A stretch of DNA of 64,000 nucleotides from Coix lacryma-jobi var. lacryma-jobi (Eukaryota > Streptophyta > Magnoliopsida > Poales > Poaceae). Positions 45,068 to 57,570 of this stretch are shown here, in pieces. The notes under the pieces are model-generated. The model was not told the DNA's origin. It made no database searches and saw only the letters and a list, made by a program, of their open reading frames with translations. A program made the position numbers and the translations under genes. The stretch's first letter is position 1. Every line of letters starts with the position of its first letter. The DNA is taken from the NCBI GenBank assembly GCA_009763385.1, contig CM019825.1, positions 23,824,278-23,888,277 on the forward strand, written 5' to 3'.

Positions 45068-47264
45068 ATGATGGGGAACGGCTCGCATGCTACTGTTCTT
45101 GGTGTTGGTTCGGTCGATCTGAAATTCACTTCGGGAAAGATCGTGCGGCTAAAGAACGTGCAGCATGCCCCCTCAATAAAGAAGAACCTCGTTAGTGGAT
45201 CCCTCTTGTGTCGAGATGGATTTAAACTGGTATTTGGATCGAATAAAGTAGTCATCTCGAGGTATGGCCAATTCATTGGCAAAGGCTATGATAGCGGAGG
45301 CTTGTTCCGCTTTTCTCTCTCTGATTTTTGTAATAAAGTGGTGAACCATATTTGTGACTCAAATAACTCAGTGGCTGATGTATGGCATTCACGTTTGTGT
45401 CACATTAATTTTGGTTGTATGTCGCGTCTATCCAGCATGAATTTAATTCCGAATTTTTTGACTGTCAAAGGCTCTAAATGTCAAGCGTGCGTGCAAGCGA
45501 AGCAACCTCGTAAGCCACACAAGGCTGTAGACGAGAAGCGCACGACATTATTAGAGCTCATACATTCTGATCTTTGTGAGATGAATGGTGTGTTGACAAA
45601 GGGAGGAAAAAGATATTTTATGACTTTAATTGATGATGCAACAAAATATTGTTATGTGTTTCTTCTAAAAACGAAAGATGAGGCGTTAGAATGTTTTAAG
45701 ACTTATAAAGCTGAGGTGGAAAATCAATTGGAAAAGAAAATAAAACGTGTTAGGTCTGATCGTGGTGGTGAATATTTTTCCAATGAGTTTGATCTGTTCT
45801 GTTCGGAGAATGGAATAATTCATGAACGGACACCTCCATATTCACCTCAATCTAATGGGGTTGCCGAAAGAAAGAACCGGACGCTAATGGACTTGGTGAA
45901 TGCCATGTTAGGAACGTCCGGTATGACCAAGGCATGGTGGGGGGAGGCTGTTTTGACAGCATGTCATGTTCTGAATAGAGTTCCCACTAAAAATAGTGAT
46001 GTGACTCCGTATGAAGGATGGAAAGGAAGAAAACCTTCACTACATTACTTGCGTACATGGGGCTGTTTGGCAATGGTTAGCGTACCAATTAATAAAAAGT
46101 GCAAGCTCGGACCTAAGACAATTGACTGTGTTCTTTTAGGATATGCGTACCACAGCACGACGTATAAGTTTTTAGTGATAAAATCAGAGACGCCTGATAT
46201 TTTAGTTGATACACTTATAGAGTCACGGGGTGTTACTTTCTTTGAAAATATATTCCCGATGAACGGTGCTTATTCTTTGCCTAGTTCGTCAACTGAATTT
46301 ACCCCTGAACCCATACCCATAATTGAACCAATTGTAAACCCACTCGGTAATGAAGAGGATGACAGTGATGTAGCTCCTAGAAGGAGTAAGAGACAAAGGG
46401 TTGCAAAATCCTTTGGTGAAGACTTCACTGTCTACCTCGTGGATGATACATCCACGACCATTGCTGAAGCATATGCATCACCTGATGCAGAATATTGGAA
46501 GGATGCAGTCCGTAGCGAAATGGACTCCATCATGGCAAATGGTACTTGGGAAGTGACAGATAGACCAGTGGGTTGTAAGCCAGTTGGCTGCAAATGGGTA
46601 TTCAAGAAAAAGCTTAGGCCTGACGATACTATTGAAAAGTACAAGGCGAGGCTTGTGGCTAAAGGTTACACACAAAAACAAGACGAGGATTTCTTTGATA
46701 CCTACTCACCTATTGCCAGATTAACTACAATCCGAGTGCTTTTATCCGTGGCTGCTTCCCATGGTCTTCTTGTTCATCAAATGGATGTGAAGACAGCTTT
46801 TCTTAACGGAGAGTTGGAGGAAGAAATTTATATGGATCAGCCCGATGGATTTATAGCACAAGGACAAGAGGGCAAGGTGTGCAGGTTACTCAAATCCTTG
46901 TATGGTCTAAAGCAGGCACCCAAACAGTGCATGAGAAGTTTGATAATACTTTAACCTCTGCTGGGTTTGCTGTAAATGAGGCTGATACCTGTGTGTACTA
47001 CCGTTATGGTGGGGGCAAAGGAGTAATCTTGTGCTTGTATGTTGACGACATATTGATCTTTGGGACAAGCATCGATGAGATTAATGATGTAAAATCATTC
47101 TTATCCCAAAACTTTGACATGAAGGATTTGGGAGAAGCTGATGTGATCCTTAATATTAAACTTAATAAGGGCGAGAATGGGATTACTCTTTTGCAGTCTC
47201 ATTATGTGGAAAAGGTTTTGAGCCGCTTTGGCTATATAGATAGCAAACCTTCTCCAACACCCTA
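45068..47264 (+). pseudogene. pol: Element D protease end, integrase and RT, truncated
   Basis: The frame 45068-46954 covers the rest of the protease (VMMGNGSHATVLGVGSVDL), the HHCC finger (WHSRLCHINFGC; CQACVQAKQ), the integrase core with D in IHSDLCEMNG, D in VRSDRGGEYF and E in NGVAERKNRT, and then the copia RT ([48 protein letters not shown]). At about 46928 one base is missing, which shifts the frame; RT goes on at 46930-47264 with LCLYVDDILIFG (catalytic YVDD). RT stops abruptly after PSPTPYD at about 47264, where sequence of element E begins. The RT end, RNase H and 3' LTR are missing. Confidence 0.85.
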
Positions 47265-48123
47265 TGATCCTAGTGATGATGATGAGGAATACTCAAAGGA
47301 GGACCTCATGAGCATGCTACAAGATGCTCACTCTTACATTGAGACTAAGAGGAAGGAGTGCAAAGAATTGCGCAAGGCCAACAAGGCTCTTGAGCAATCC
47401 TTTGATGAGCTCAAGTCTACTCATGAGAGGCTAGAGGAAGCCCATGAGAAGCTTGATCAAGCTCACACTAGGCTTAAGGAATCCCACTCCTCCCTCCTTG
47501 ATCAAAGTAAGATTGAGGATGTTGTAGAGACTTGCAATGTAGGAGTAACATGTGATATACTTGATGAATCATTCTATGCTCCTATTATTGTTGCTCCCAC
47601 AAATGCATCATCATCATCTAGCTCAACTAAAATGCCTACTTCTACTACATGTGATTCATCATTAGTGGTAGAAAATGAGAACCTTAAGAACAAGGTGTAT
47701 GAGCTCACTCATGCTTTAGGCAATGCCTATGGTGGAGATGCCCGCTTGCTTAAGTGCTTGGGTAGCCAAAGATGTCCACTCAACAAGGAGGGACTTGGCT
47801 ATACCCCCAAGAAGGGCAAAGCCGCTTTTGCTCCTCACAAGACTAGTTTTGTGAAGAGCAATGGTCGGTATTGCTACAATTGCAAGCAATCCGGGCACAT
47901 AGAGCAAAATTGCTTTAACAAGAACAAAAACAAGAACAATGCTCATATTTCATCTATTAGACTTGATTCTTGTTATATGCTTACAAAGGGCACTAATGGT
48001 GTGAATGCTAAGTATATTGGTGCACCCATGGTTGGCCCAAAGAAGAAGGCAATTTGGGTGCCCAAGAGCTTGGTGACTAACCTTGGAGGACCCAAAAAGG
48101 TTTGGGTACCTAAAAATAATTGA
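47265..48123 (+). pseudogene. gag: Element E gag, C-terminal part, fused in frame to element D RT
   Basis: From PSDDDEEYSKEDLMSMLQDA the frame carries SIRE/Maximus-type gag: a coiled coil (KALEQSFDELKSTHERLEEA), a CCHC knuckle CYNCKQSGHIEQNC (about 47869-47911), and the tail GPKKVWVPKNN with TGA at 48121-48123. The first half of gag and the 5' LTR of E are absent. The open frame 46879-48123 therefore encodes a chimera of D's RT and E's gag. Confidence 0.85.
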
Positions 48124-48134
48124 TCTCTTTGTAG

Positions 48135-51100
48135 GTGAATTATAAAGCGGGAGGAAGGCATTGGGTGCTTGATAGTGGGTGCACTCAACACATGACAGGA
48201 GATGGTAGAATGTTCAAATCAATCAACACTAGTGGCAATGATCATGCGGATGCTATCACATTTGGTGACAACAAGAAAGGCAAGGTTAAAGGTTTGGGCA
48301 AGATTGCAATATCCAATGACTTGAGCATCTCCAATGTGCTATTAGTGGAATCTCTCAACTTCAACCTATTGTCCGTGGCACAATTGTGTGACTTGGGTTT
48401 CAAATGCATATTTGGTGTTGATGATGTGGAGATAGTAAGTGTTGATGGAAGTGATTTGGTCTTCAAAGGATTTAGATATGAGAACCTCTATTTGGTGGAC
48501 TTTGATGCTAGTGAAGCTCAATTGACAACATGCTTATTCACCAAATCAAGTATGGGTTGGCTATGGCATAGGCGCTTGGGACATGTTGGAATGAAACAAC
48601 TAAAGAGGCTAGTGAAGCATGACATGGTTAGAGGACTAAAAGATGTTCATTTTGAAAAGGACAAGCTATGTAGTGCATGCCAAATGGGAAAGCAAGTTGG
48701 AAACACCCATCCAAGCAAAGGAATGATGAGCACTACACATGAACTTGAGTTGTTGCACATAGACTTGTTTGGACCAACTACATATGCAAGTATTGGGGGA
48801 AACAAGTATGGCTTCGTGATAGTGGATGACTATACAAGGTACACATGAGTCTTCTTTCTCGTTGACAAGAGTGAAGTGTTTGGCATATTCAAAACCTTTG
48901 TCAAGAGAAGTCAAAATGAGTTTGATAGAAGAATCAAGAAAGTGAGAAGTGACAATGGGAGTGAGTTTAGGAACACAAGAGTTGATGAACTATGTGATGA
49001 ATTTGGAATCAAACATCAATTCTCGGCCAAGTATACACCTCAATCCAATGGGATAGTCGAAAGAAAGAATAGGACACTCATTGATATGTCAAGATCCATG
49101 CTTAGTGAATACAATGTGAGTGATTCCTTTTGGGCCAAAGCAATCAACACGACATGCTATTATAGCAACCGGCTCTATTGTCACCCTCTATTGAAGAAGA
49201 CACCATATGAGCTCCTAAATGATAGAAAGCCCAACATTGCATACTTCCGGGTCTTTGGGTGCAAGTGCTACATATTAAAGAAAGGCACAAGACTTGGCAA
49301 GTTTGAAAAGAAGTGTGATGAAGGGTTCCTACTTGGTTACTCCACTACAAGCAAAGCATATAGAGTGTGGAACAACATATCAAGAATAGTTGAAGAAGTT
49401 CATGATGTTGAGTTTGATGAAACCAATGACTCACATGAAGAACAAGATAATCTAGATGATGTGAGAGGAACACAATTGGTGGAAGCTATGAAGAACATGG
49501 ACATTGGTGATATTAGGCCAAAGCAAGTAATTGATATTGAAGATGACAAAGAACAAGTGCTCTCTCCTCCAACCATGCATGACAATGATATTGCAAGCTC
49601 TAGTGGTTCTCAAGATCAACAAAACTCTAGTGCAAGTGCTCAACCGGAACTAGTGCTCCAACCAACACATATTGCAAGAGATCATCCTTTGGATCAAATT
49701 GTTGGTGACATAAGAAGAGGTGTGCAAACAAGATCAAGATTGGCATCTTTTTGTGAACACTACTCATTTGTATCATCTATTGAGCCAACCAAGATTGATG
49801 AAGCTTTGATGGATGTTGATTGGGTGAATGCAATGCATGAAGAGTTAAACAACTTCACCCGCAATGATGTTTGGGAGTTAGTGGAAAGACCAAAGAACAC
49901 AAATGTTATTGGTACAAGATGGGTCTTCCGAAACAAGCAAGATGAATATGGCATTGTAATAAGGAACAAAGCAAGATTGGTAGCACAAGGTTACACTCAA
50001 ATGGAAGGCATTGACTTTGGAGAAACCTATGCACCAGTTGCTAGATTGGAGGCAATTAGAATCTTACTTGCATATGTTTGTTCTCATAACATCAAGCTCT
50101 ATCAAATGGATGTCAAGAGTGCATTTCTCAACAAATTCATCAATGAGCTAGTGTATGTTGAGCAACCTCCCAGATTTGAAGAATTGAAGAAGCTCAATCA
50201 TGTGTACAAGCTCAAGAAGGCATTATATGGGTTGAAACAAGCACCAAGAGCATGGTATGAAAGATTGAGGGATTTCTTGTTAGCTAAAGGGTTCAAGATT
50301 GGGAAGGTTGACACCACTCTCTTCACCAAGAAAATTGGAAGTGACTTGTTTGTGTTGCAAATCTATGTGGATGACATCATTTTTGGATCAACCAACCAAG
50401 ACTTTTGTGAAGAGTTTGGAGAGATGATGGCTAAAGAGTTTGAGATGTCTATGATTGGAGAGCTTAGTTACTTCCTTGGTCTACAAATCAAGCAAATAAA
50501 GAAAGGCACATTTGTTAGTCAAGGCAAGTACATCAAGGACATGCTCAAGAAATTTGGGTTAGATGAAGCAAAAGCAATAACCACTCCAATGGGCACAAAT
50601 GGACATTTGGATAGTGACTCTAGTGGTGACATGGTGGATCAAAAGCTATATCGGTCAATGATTGGAAGCCTACTCTATGTGACCGCATCAAGGCCGGATG
50701 TCATGTTTAGTGTGTGCATGTGTGCAAGGTTCCAAGCTTCACCAAGGGAAAGTCATTTGAAGGCAACCAAAAGAATATTGAGATATTTGAAGCACACTCC
50801 AAATGTTGGACTATGGTATCCCAAGGGCTCTCAATTTGAATTGATTGGATACTCGGATTCTGATTATGCGGGATGCAAGGTGGATAGGAAGAGCACATCG
50901 GGCACTTGTCAATTGCTTGGAAGATCACTTGTCTCATGGTCATCAAAGAAGCAAAATAGTGTTGCACTCTCTACCGCCGAAGCCGAATACATATCCGCGG
51001 GTAGTTGTTGTGCACAATTGCTATGGATGAAAGCAACATTGCAAGATTATGGAGTCAAGTTTGGACAAGTCCCATTGCTATATGATAATGAGAGCGCCGT

Positions 51101-51317
51101 CAAAATAGCCACCAACCCAGTACAACATTCAAGGACAAAGCACATTGACATAAGACATCACTTCATTAGAGATCATCAAGCAAAGAAAGATATATCTATT
51201 GAGAATGTGGGCACCGATGATCAACTTGCCGATATCTTCACCAAGCCACTAGATGAGAGAAGGTTTTGCAAGCTAAGGAATGAATTGAATATCCTAGACT
51301 TCTCCAACATGAGTTGA
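48135..51317 (+). pseudogene. pol: Element E pol (SIRE/Maximus-type), open except one stop codon
   Basis: One frame runs from 48135 to the stop at 51315-51317. The protease motif is WVLDSGCTQHMTGD. The integrase finger follows (WLWHRRLGHVGMKQL; CSACQMGKQ), then the core with D in LLHIDLFGPT, D in [10 protein letters not shown] and E in [12 protein letters not shown] has [37 protein letters not shown] and catalytic [12 protein letters not shown]. RNase H has [18 protein letters not shown] and [15 protein letters not shown], and the end is [14 protein letters not shown]. The only break is TGA at 48846-48848 in the integrase, at a position normally Trp (YTRYTW), consistent with a G to A change. 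Residue content suggests recent activity. Confidence 0.9.
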
Positions 51318-52406
51318 ATGCACCCCCACTTATGACATGCCTCTCCTCCAAGAAAGCAAAGGTGAAATTGTTTGGCATGTGCATTCATTCTTATTAGGAT
51401 TGTGATCTAGTTCATATAGCCATCACATTGCTTATTTAGGCTCATTCATGGTAAATCAAATGACTTTGAAGTGTATATGGTACCACTATTGCTTCTATGA
51501 TTGACTTGATCTAGTGGTAGCATATAACTTGTTTGTGAGCTTGTAACTCTAGTGTTTGATCTAGTAAGTGAGCAATAGGTGTTTAACCAACGTGAGTAAG
51601 ATAACCATTGTAAGATGTGTGAAGAAGCTTACTCTAGAGCAAACCGTGTTAAATATCCTATGCTCATGAGCTAGATTAAGCCATAACTTGACTTAGTTTG
51701 ATCCTTACATGTGAATCTTTTAATGTAAAGTTTGTCTCCTTTCCTTAAAACTTGCCCCACCTTTTATGATAATTGTTGACAAAGGGGGAGAAAATGATGC
51801 AACAAAGCTAAGTTAAGGGGAGACAATACGAGAGGAGTGGCAACAAAAATGAAAAACATGCTAGATTTCAAGTGGGATCGGAGCTTACAAATAGGGGGAG
51901 CAAGCTCATAAACATGAATTGTTGCATTTGAAATGTGCATATTCATATGTTTGATTACAATACATAAGCTATTTAATTTGATATCCATGCTTATGTGGTG
52001 AATGCTAGTGTTAGAACATGATTGATGATATGACTCACTAGCATGAATAAGATGATAACTAGACATACTTATATTTTAGTATTTTCAAGTGGTTCAAAAG
52101 CCTTATTATTATGTTGATCTCACGGGGTTCTTGAGTTTTGATGTATGTCTAGTAACAAATGATGCTAAGGATGGTTTAACATGTGCACTCCGATTGGTAT
52201 CACGCTTCAAAGGTCCATTCTTATGCCTTAGCATCATCATTGGTAGTATTGCTCATCCACATTTCATAATCATACATATGTGCCAAATTTAGAACCAAAC
52301 TCTATAGCACATATGTAGGGGGAGCTAATACTATCAATGTGGTTACTCAAATTTAAATCACATATCTTTTGTATAGGTTGTCATCAATTACCAAAAAGGG
52401 GGAGAT
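51318..52406 (+). other. Element E 3' untranslated internal region
   Basis: No ORF of interest. Four purine tracts of the form GGGGGAG occur at about 51784, 51892, 52317 and 52398; the last, CAAAAAGGGGGAGAT, abuts the LTR and is the likely polypurine tract. Extended PPT-rich 3' regions are usual in this lineage. Confidence 0.7.
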
Positions 52407-53018
52407 TGAAAGCCCTATTTTGGTTTTGGTTAATTGATGAAACCTATTTGGTCTAATCCTATTGCTAAGCATGTGTGTAGCTTATAAGAGAGGATTGTGA
52501 CCAAGCCAAGTGGTGGAGCTAGCTAGGTGGCAACCATGAAGGATGGTGATGGCCACAAGCACTCAAGAGATCAAGTGCTCTACCATTGGTGAAACTTGAG
52601 AAGAAGAGAAGAGATGGAGCAAAGAGGCCTGAAGGCCAAGGTATAACCTATAAGGCTCTTTTGTTTTGGTGATCAAGACACTTAGTGAGTGTGATCACAT
52701 TTAGGATACATAGCCGTACTATTAAGAGGAGATTATTCACGGCTTATGCGGTGTTCAAGTGCCACTAGGTGTTCTCTAACATATCGATGATATAGACCTA
52801 GTGAGTGACTAACAAAACCCCTTGGAAAATGCTTTGCAAAAAGCTAACGCACTTGCATATGATGATGTACACTTGGTGGTGTTGGCACTTTTGGGATAAG
52901 GGGATGTTAAGGAGTTGTGGAGAAGTGGGAGAAACTAGTATATAGTTCCTCTCCCTCCTGCCGAGCTTGCGAGGCAGGATTCAGCGGTTTTCAGAAGAAA
53001 AGTAGTGTGCTCAGGGAG

Positions 53019-53496
53019 CATCGGACGCTGGTTTGAGGAGCATCGGACGCTGGCTGAGCGTCCGATGGTTAACCCTAGTTTCTGTCAAATGTTGAGGGAG
53101 CATCGGACGCTGGCAACGGACGCTGAGGAAACACTGTTGCAGAGTCTGATGCAGGTGACGTGGCGCGAGCATGCTTTCCAGGAAGCATCGGACGCTGGCC
53201 TGCGTCCGATGCCAATCCATCGGACGCGTCCGATGTGATTTGGAGCATTCTGGAACCTTTCTGTTGTGTCATCGGACGCAGGGGTTGAGCATCCGATGCA
53301 GGAGTCCCGGAGCGTCCGATGTAGCGCAGAAAAGAGCTAAAATGAGCATCGACATCGGAGCGTCCGATGCCACTTTAACCATGGCGCGAAGCAATATGAC
53401 CGTTGGGATCTAACGGGCAGATTTCATATCAGGGGGACTCGTGGCTCCATCCGGAGCATCGGACGCTGAGGCAGCGTCCGATGGTCTCGCATCGGA
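53019..53496. repeat. Array of CATCGGACGC inverted and direct motifs in the element E LTR
   Basis: Forward CATCGGACGCT occurs at 53019, 53041, 53101, 53186, 53218, 53270 and 53447; the complement AGCGTCCGATG (or GCGTCCGATG) at 53057, 53202, 53226, 53311 and 53463. Variants with CATCGGAGCG are at 53353 and 53480. A perfect 18 bp palindrome sits at 53218-53235. Confidence 0.85.
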
Positions 53497-54087
53497 GCGT
53501 CTGATGGTCGCGATTTCAGCCTAACGGCTAGGCCGACTTGGATGGCCTATTTAAGGGGCTTGGCCGGCTCATATGGAGGTACTCTTGCATATTCTGATTC
53601 CTAAGCATTCTAGTGAGCTTTGGCAAGCCTCCTAACTCATCTCCCAAGTCGATTTGATCAAACCTAGTGAGATTGAGTGATCTAGTGCGTGATTTGATAG
53701 AGTTCAATCTAGTGGCACTAGTTCTTCACATCGGCATTGAGTTCTCTTGTTACTCTTGGCATTTGTCGGTGCCTAGACGGCTTGGAGGTGTTGAGGTGGT
53801 TGATTGGCAAGATTGGTGATTGTTCTTGTCCACCACCGTTCGAGATTGTGAGAGGTTTTGGAGCCTCACCTCGCCGGAGCGGCAAGAGGCATCCTTAGTG
53901 GATTGCTCGTGTCATTGAGCTACCTCACTAGCGGTAGATTCTTGTGGCGCTCTTAGTGAGCTTGGCTTTGCGCCGATTAGCCACCGGGTCACGTAGTGTT
54001 GGTCGACACAACGGGGAGTAGCGTGCCGGCAAGCACGTGAACCTCGGGATAAATCTTGGTGTCCCGTGTGCTTATTGTGATTGCTTC

Positions 54088-54165
54088 CACATCTTGGTGA
54101 TTGGTCTTCATATCCACATCTTGGTGATTGGTCTTCATATTCACATCTTGGTGATTGGCATCACG
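54088..54165 (+). repeat. 27 bp triple tandem repeat in the element E LTR
   Basis: CACATCTTGGTGATTGG starts at 54088, 54115 and 54142. Confidence 0.85.
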
Positions 54166-54621
54166 AGTGGATTTCACCGGTGATTGGCTCTCTACTAGGC
54201 GATCTCAAAGGCTCGGTGAAACCATCTCTATCTAGCTCATTTACTTTGTGTATTTACATTGAGCTATTTCTTTTGTGTAGATACTATCACTTGTTGTATA
54301 TCTCTTGTTATATTCCTTGTGTAGCTAGTTGTGATTAGCTTGCTTAGTCTATCTATTGCACACACTTGTCTCATATACACTTTGTATATCATACTTGTAC
54401 TAGAGCTAGTTAGTTTTATTCCGCATTAGATATTAGCTCTAATTGCTTGTGTGACATAGATATATTAGGTAGAATTGTTGGATAGGTGGCTTACAACACA
54501 CTATTAGGCTAACGCAAAAAGCTTCGCCATTTGTTATACTAATAGTATTTGCCTAAGTAATTTTATAGAGTTTTTAATTAGGCTATTCACCCCCCCCCCT
54601 CTAGCCAATTTGGACCTTTCA

Positions 54622-57413
54622 CCGTGGTGGCCCGACCCTCACCGGGCCGGCACGGCACGACGTCGGGCCGGGCCGGCACGGCACGGCCCGTTGGACAACT
54701 ATAGGTGCAGGAGTCTGTTCTGGGAACATCTTGTGCATAGCAACTTTGTGAGCACCTCTGCCCAAGCGCGTGATAAGTGATGATGACGGCTTCCACCCTC
54801 CACGCCCCCACCACACACACACTACCATGCCAATACCATTGGCCAATCCCCATGCCTCTCCCCCCGCCACACACACACTACCATCCCAATACCATTGACC
54901 AATCCCCATATCTTTTGCTCTCATGAATGGAATATTCTCCTCTCCTATAATTTTTTTTTGCAGTCTAGCATTTTTTTAGTTACGGATAAACAGTTTATTT
55001 ATTTTGCCCTGACATTTCAATTATATCTTGGCAATCTTGCATCATTTTTGGATATTTGGTGTTCATTGCCAATGACTGGCACACTACATTCCTACCTGTT
55101 TATCTGAAGGCATATTACATAGACCATGGGCTAATGTTGTACACTTGCTCTGTTCTTTGTCATACATAACATTGCTCGTCAAGTCAGTTTCTTTGTCCTA
55201 ATAAAGAATTTGTTGTGCCATTGTCTTTTTCTATAGAAATTAAAATGTTTTAATTCTGATCGTAGGAAAGGTTAATGAACAAGACTCCTTATCTAGAAAA
55301 TGAACAATGGCATGCACAATTCTGTCGGTCAATTGCTTCTTTCAGATTTTCAATCAAACATTGATTTTGTTTGGTTGTCAACTAGAATCTAGTAAATTCA
55401 CTACCTCCATCCTAACAGCTTCCCTCTTGTTTTGCAGGGCCATGGTCCTGAGATGAATTCCTGTGCATGGACTTGCCTCAACACTTGAACCCCTGACAAA
55501 GCATTTTCTTCATTAGTTGTAAGCAATTTTGTTTTGCTATATAAGCAGTTTTAGTTAGCTCATTAGCCAAAGTGAAAATAAATGCATGGCGAACACAAGA
55601 TATGAAGGGAACCAGTATGGAAGAATCTTAGAGTGCAGATATGAAGGAAAGAAACATAGAAAATGCATTGATCTAACTTCAAATACTTGTTGTCGTTGAT
55701 ATTTTTTCCTCAACACTTGCTTAGTGTTGGATGTATGCGATTTTCTTGATCATCTTGGGTTCTGGGGTTTTCCGGATGATGCATGAGATTTTTTTTAATC
55801 CAAAATGGTGGGAATACCTGTTACTATGCGAAAGTTATAAAATACTTTCAGTAGAAGATGGTTTGGTGAATATGCTTTTATATACGGGTAGGCCTGGCTT
55901 GGGAGCCCTGCTCGTTTGTGTCTGTACGTCTGTTCATTAAGTGCGTGGAGCTATTATGCTTCTTTCTATATCCGGCAGGTAGGTTGGTTGGTTTCTTTAA
56001 ATGAAATGTGCAGTTGGACGGTGGATTTTTTGCACCTAGCAAAGTCCATAAATAATATAGAGAAAATTCCTTCAATGCCACCAAAAGTTATACCAATCTC
56101 TTCATTGCCACTCAAATCTATACGTTCCCCTGATTGCCATTGATTTATAATTTTTATTTCCTTGAATGCCATTGCCGTTAGTTTTTCTGTTGATCCATCG
56201 TGCACACCGTTAAAACATGACGGTACCTCGTTTACCTCGTGTCCAAGCTGCCATATGCATGCGCTAGGCGTCGTTGCCTCTCTCCTCGCCTCTCGCACTC
56301 AGCTGGTACCCAACAGCTCACGTGTCTCGTGACCACTCATCTGCGTTCTTAGTCTGTGTGCCGAATTCCATTTTTACGGTCGTTCGCCCGATTTGAACGA
56401 CGCGAACGATAGGCTGCACATGACTGCATCTATCTCCACCGGTTACTTCCCCTTTTGTGTCTATTTCTCTTTTTTTCCGTGCACATAGATCCATGTACAG
56501 GGAACCTGAACAACCATGCTACGTGCGTACTGTATAGTAATAGAGCCTACAAGCAAGTACTCCTACCTAATTTTATATTTCTGCTGATATGTTATGATAC
56601 TAACTTCTATATCTACTTTATGTTCTTAAATATAACTTATATATGCTTTTAGTATTTTTTATTGTTATATTTTTTAATCATCTTTTATATATTTTTCTTT
56701 TTTCAACACTAACAAGTTTTATAGAATAACTTATGTACATAAGTCGTGCGTGATCTTTTATAGTAAGTTGTATTTCATAACTTTTGTGTTTCTAAGTTTT
56801 GGTACAGAGTATAAGTTAATTCGTTCCTTTGTATTTAATAACTTTTAGGTTTCTGAGTTTTAGCATGATTTATAAATTAATTCGTTTCTTTGTGTTTAAT
56901 AACTTTATATACACACGTTGTGTTTGGTAACTTTTGTATATATAAAATTATGTTCCATACATTTTATATTTCCAAGTTTTTACATAAATTATAAGTTAGT
57001 TCATTCCTTTATATTTAATAACTTTTTTATATAAATTGTGTTTCAGAACTTTTGTACGTAATTTTTGGCATAAGTTATATGTGAAAAGTTATATATATTA
57101 TAAGTTATAAGTTATACGTGAGAATATATTATAAGTTAGTGCACATAATTTGCTAATAGAGTAAAAAAAAATATATATATATATATAAGTGTGATCTAGT
57201 TTTGTTTGTCTCGTCACGTAAAATACATAGATGCAAACAAAACTAAAAATGAATACACCATTGAGTTATAGTAATTTAAAATAAATGCTTTAACGTGCAC
57301 CCGAACACACCAGTGCCGCCAGCTAAAAATGACTGGGCACATGCAGCAGTTCGCTAGATTCGGTAACCGGCCATGTAGTTCAGCACACGCAAAGAGAATG
57401 AGCACACGCGGCA
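54622..57413. other. Interval between elements E and F, no gene recognised
   Basis: Contains a GGCCGGCACGGCAC repeat (about 54642-54690), a 56 bp direct repeat with (CA)n and CCAATACCATTG (about 54810-54910), and an AT-rich degenerate minisatellite of about 62 bp units (about 56785-57110; core AACTTTTGTGTTTCTAAG). No ORF with a recognisable domain. Confidence 0.45.
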
Positions 57414-57570
57414 CTATCCAATTAGAGGAAAGAGGTGAAAATTATTTTTTTTAAAAAAAGGAAAGTGCAGCTTGTTGAAATATTGTTCGCCTATCCAATT
57501 AGAGGAAAGAGGCGAAAATTATTTTTTTTTTTTAAAAAAGGAAAGTGCAGCTTGTTGAAATATTGTTCGC
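57414..57570. repeat. 77 bp direct repeat spanning the element F LTR start
   Basis: CTATCCAATTAGAGGAAAGAG starts at 57414 and 57491; each copy ends in CAGCTTGTTGAAATATTGTTCG. The second copy runs into the LTR beginning at 57553, so the first copy duplicates about 21 bases of LTR together with flank. Confidence 0.8.

Larger units (their letters stand above)
52407..54621 (+). mobile_element. Element E 3' LTR (2215 bp)
   Basis: Starts TGAAAGCCCTATTTTGG after the PPT and ends TTTGGACCTTTCA (TGAAAG/CTTTCA terminal pair). It holds an array of CATCGGACGC words in both orientations (53019-53496), a TATA-like TATTTAAG at 53549-53556, a 27 bp triple repeat at about 54088-54165, and the usual C-rich end before CTCTAGCC. 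The five bases after it are CCGTG; no partner is available because E's 5' end is lost. Confidence 0.85.

Noticed and set aside
43142..54621. One chimeric retrotransposon with D as 5' half and E as 3' half produced by template switching
   Set aside because: The two LTRs belong to different families and the outer flanking bases (TCGGC and CCGTG) do not match, so a deletion joining two insertions is simpler.
54587..54924. ORFs on the minus strand at the right edge of element E's LTR
   Set aside because: They are generated by a GGCCGGCACGG repeat and a 56 bp direct repeat and overlap the LTR end.
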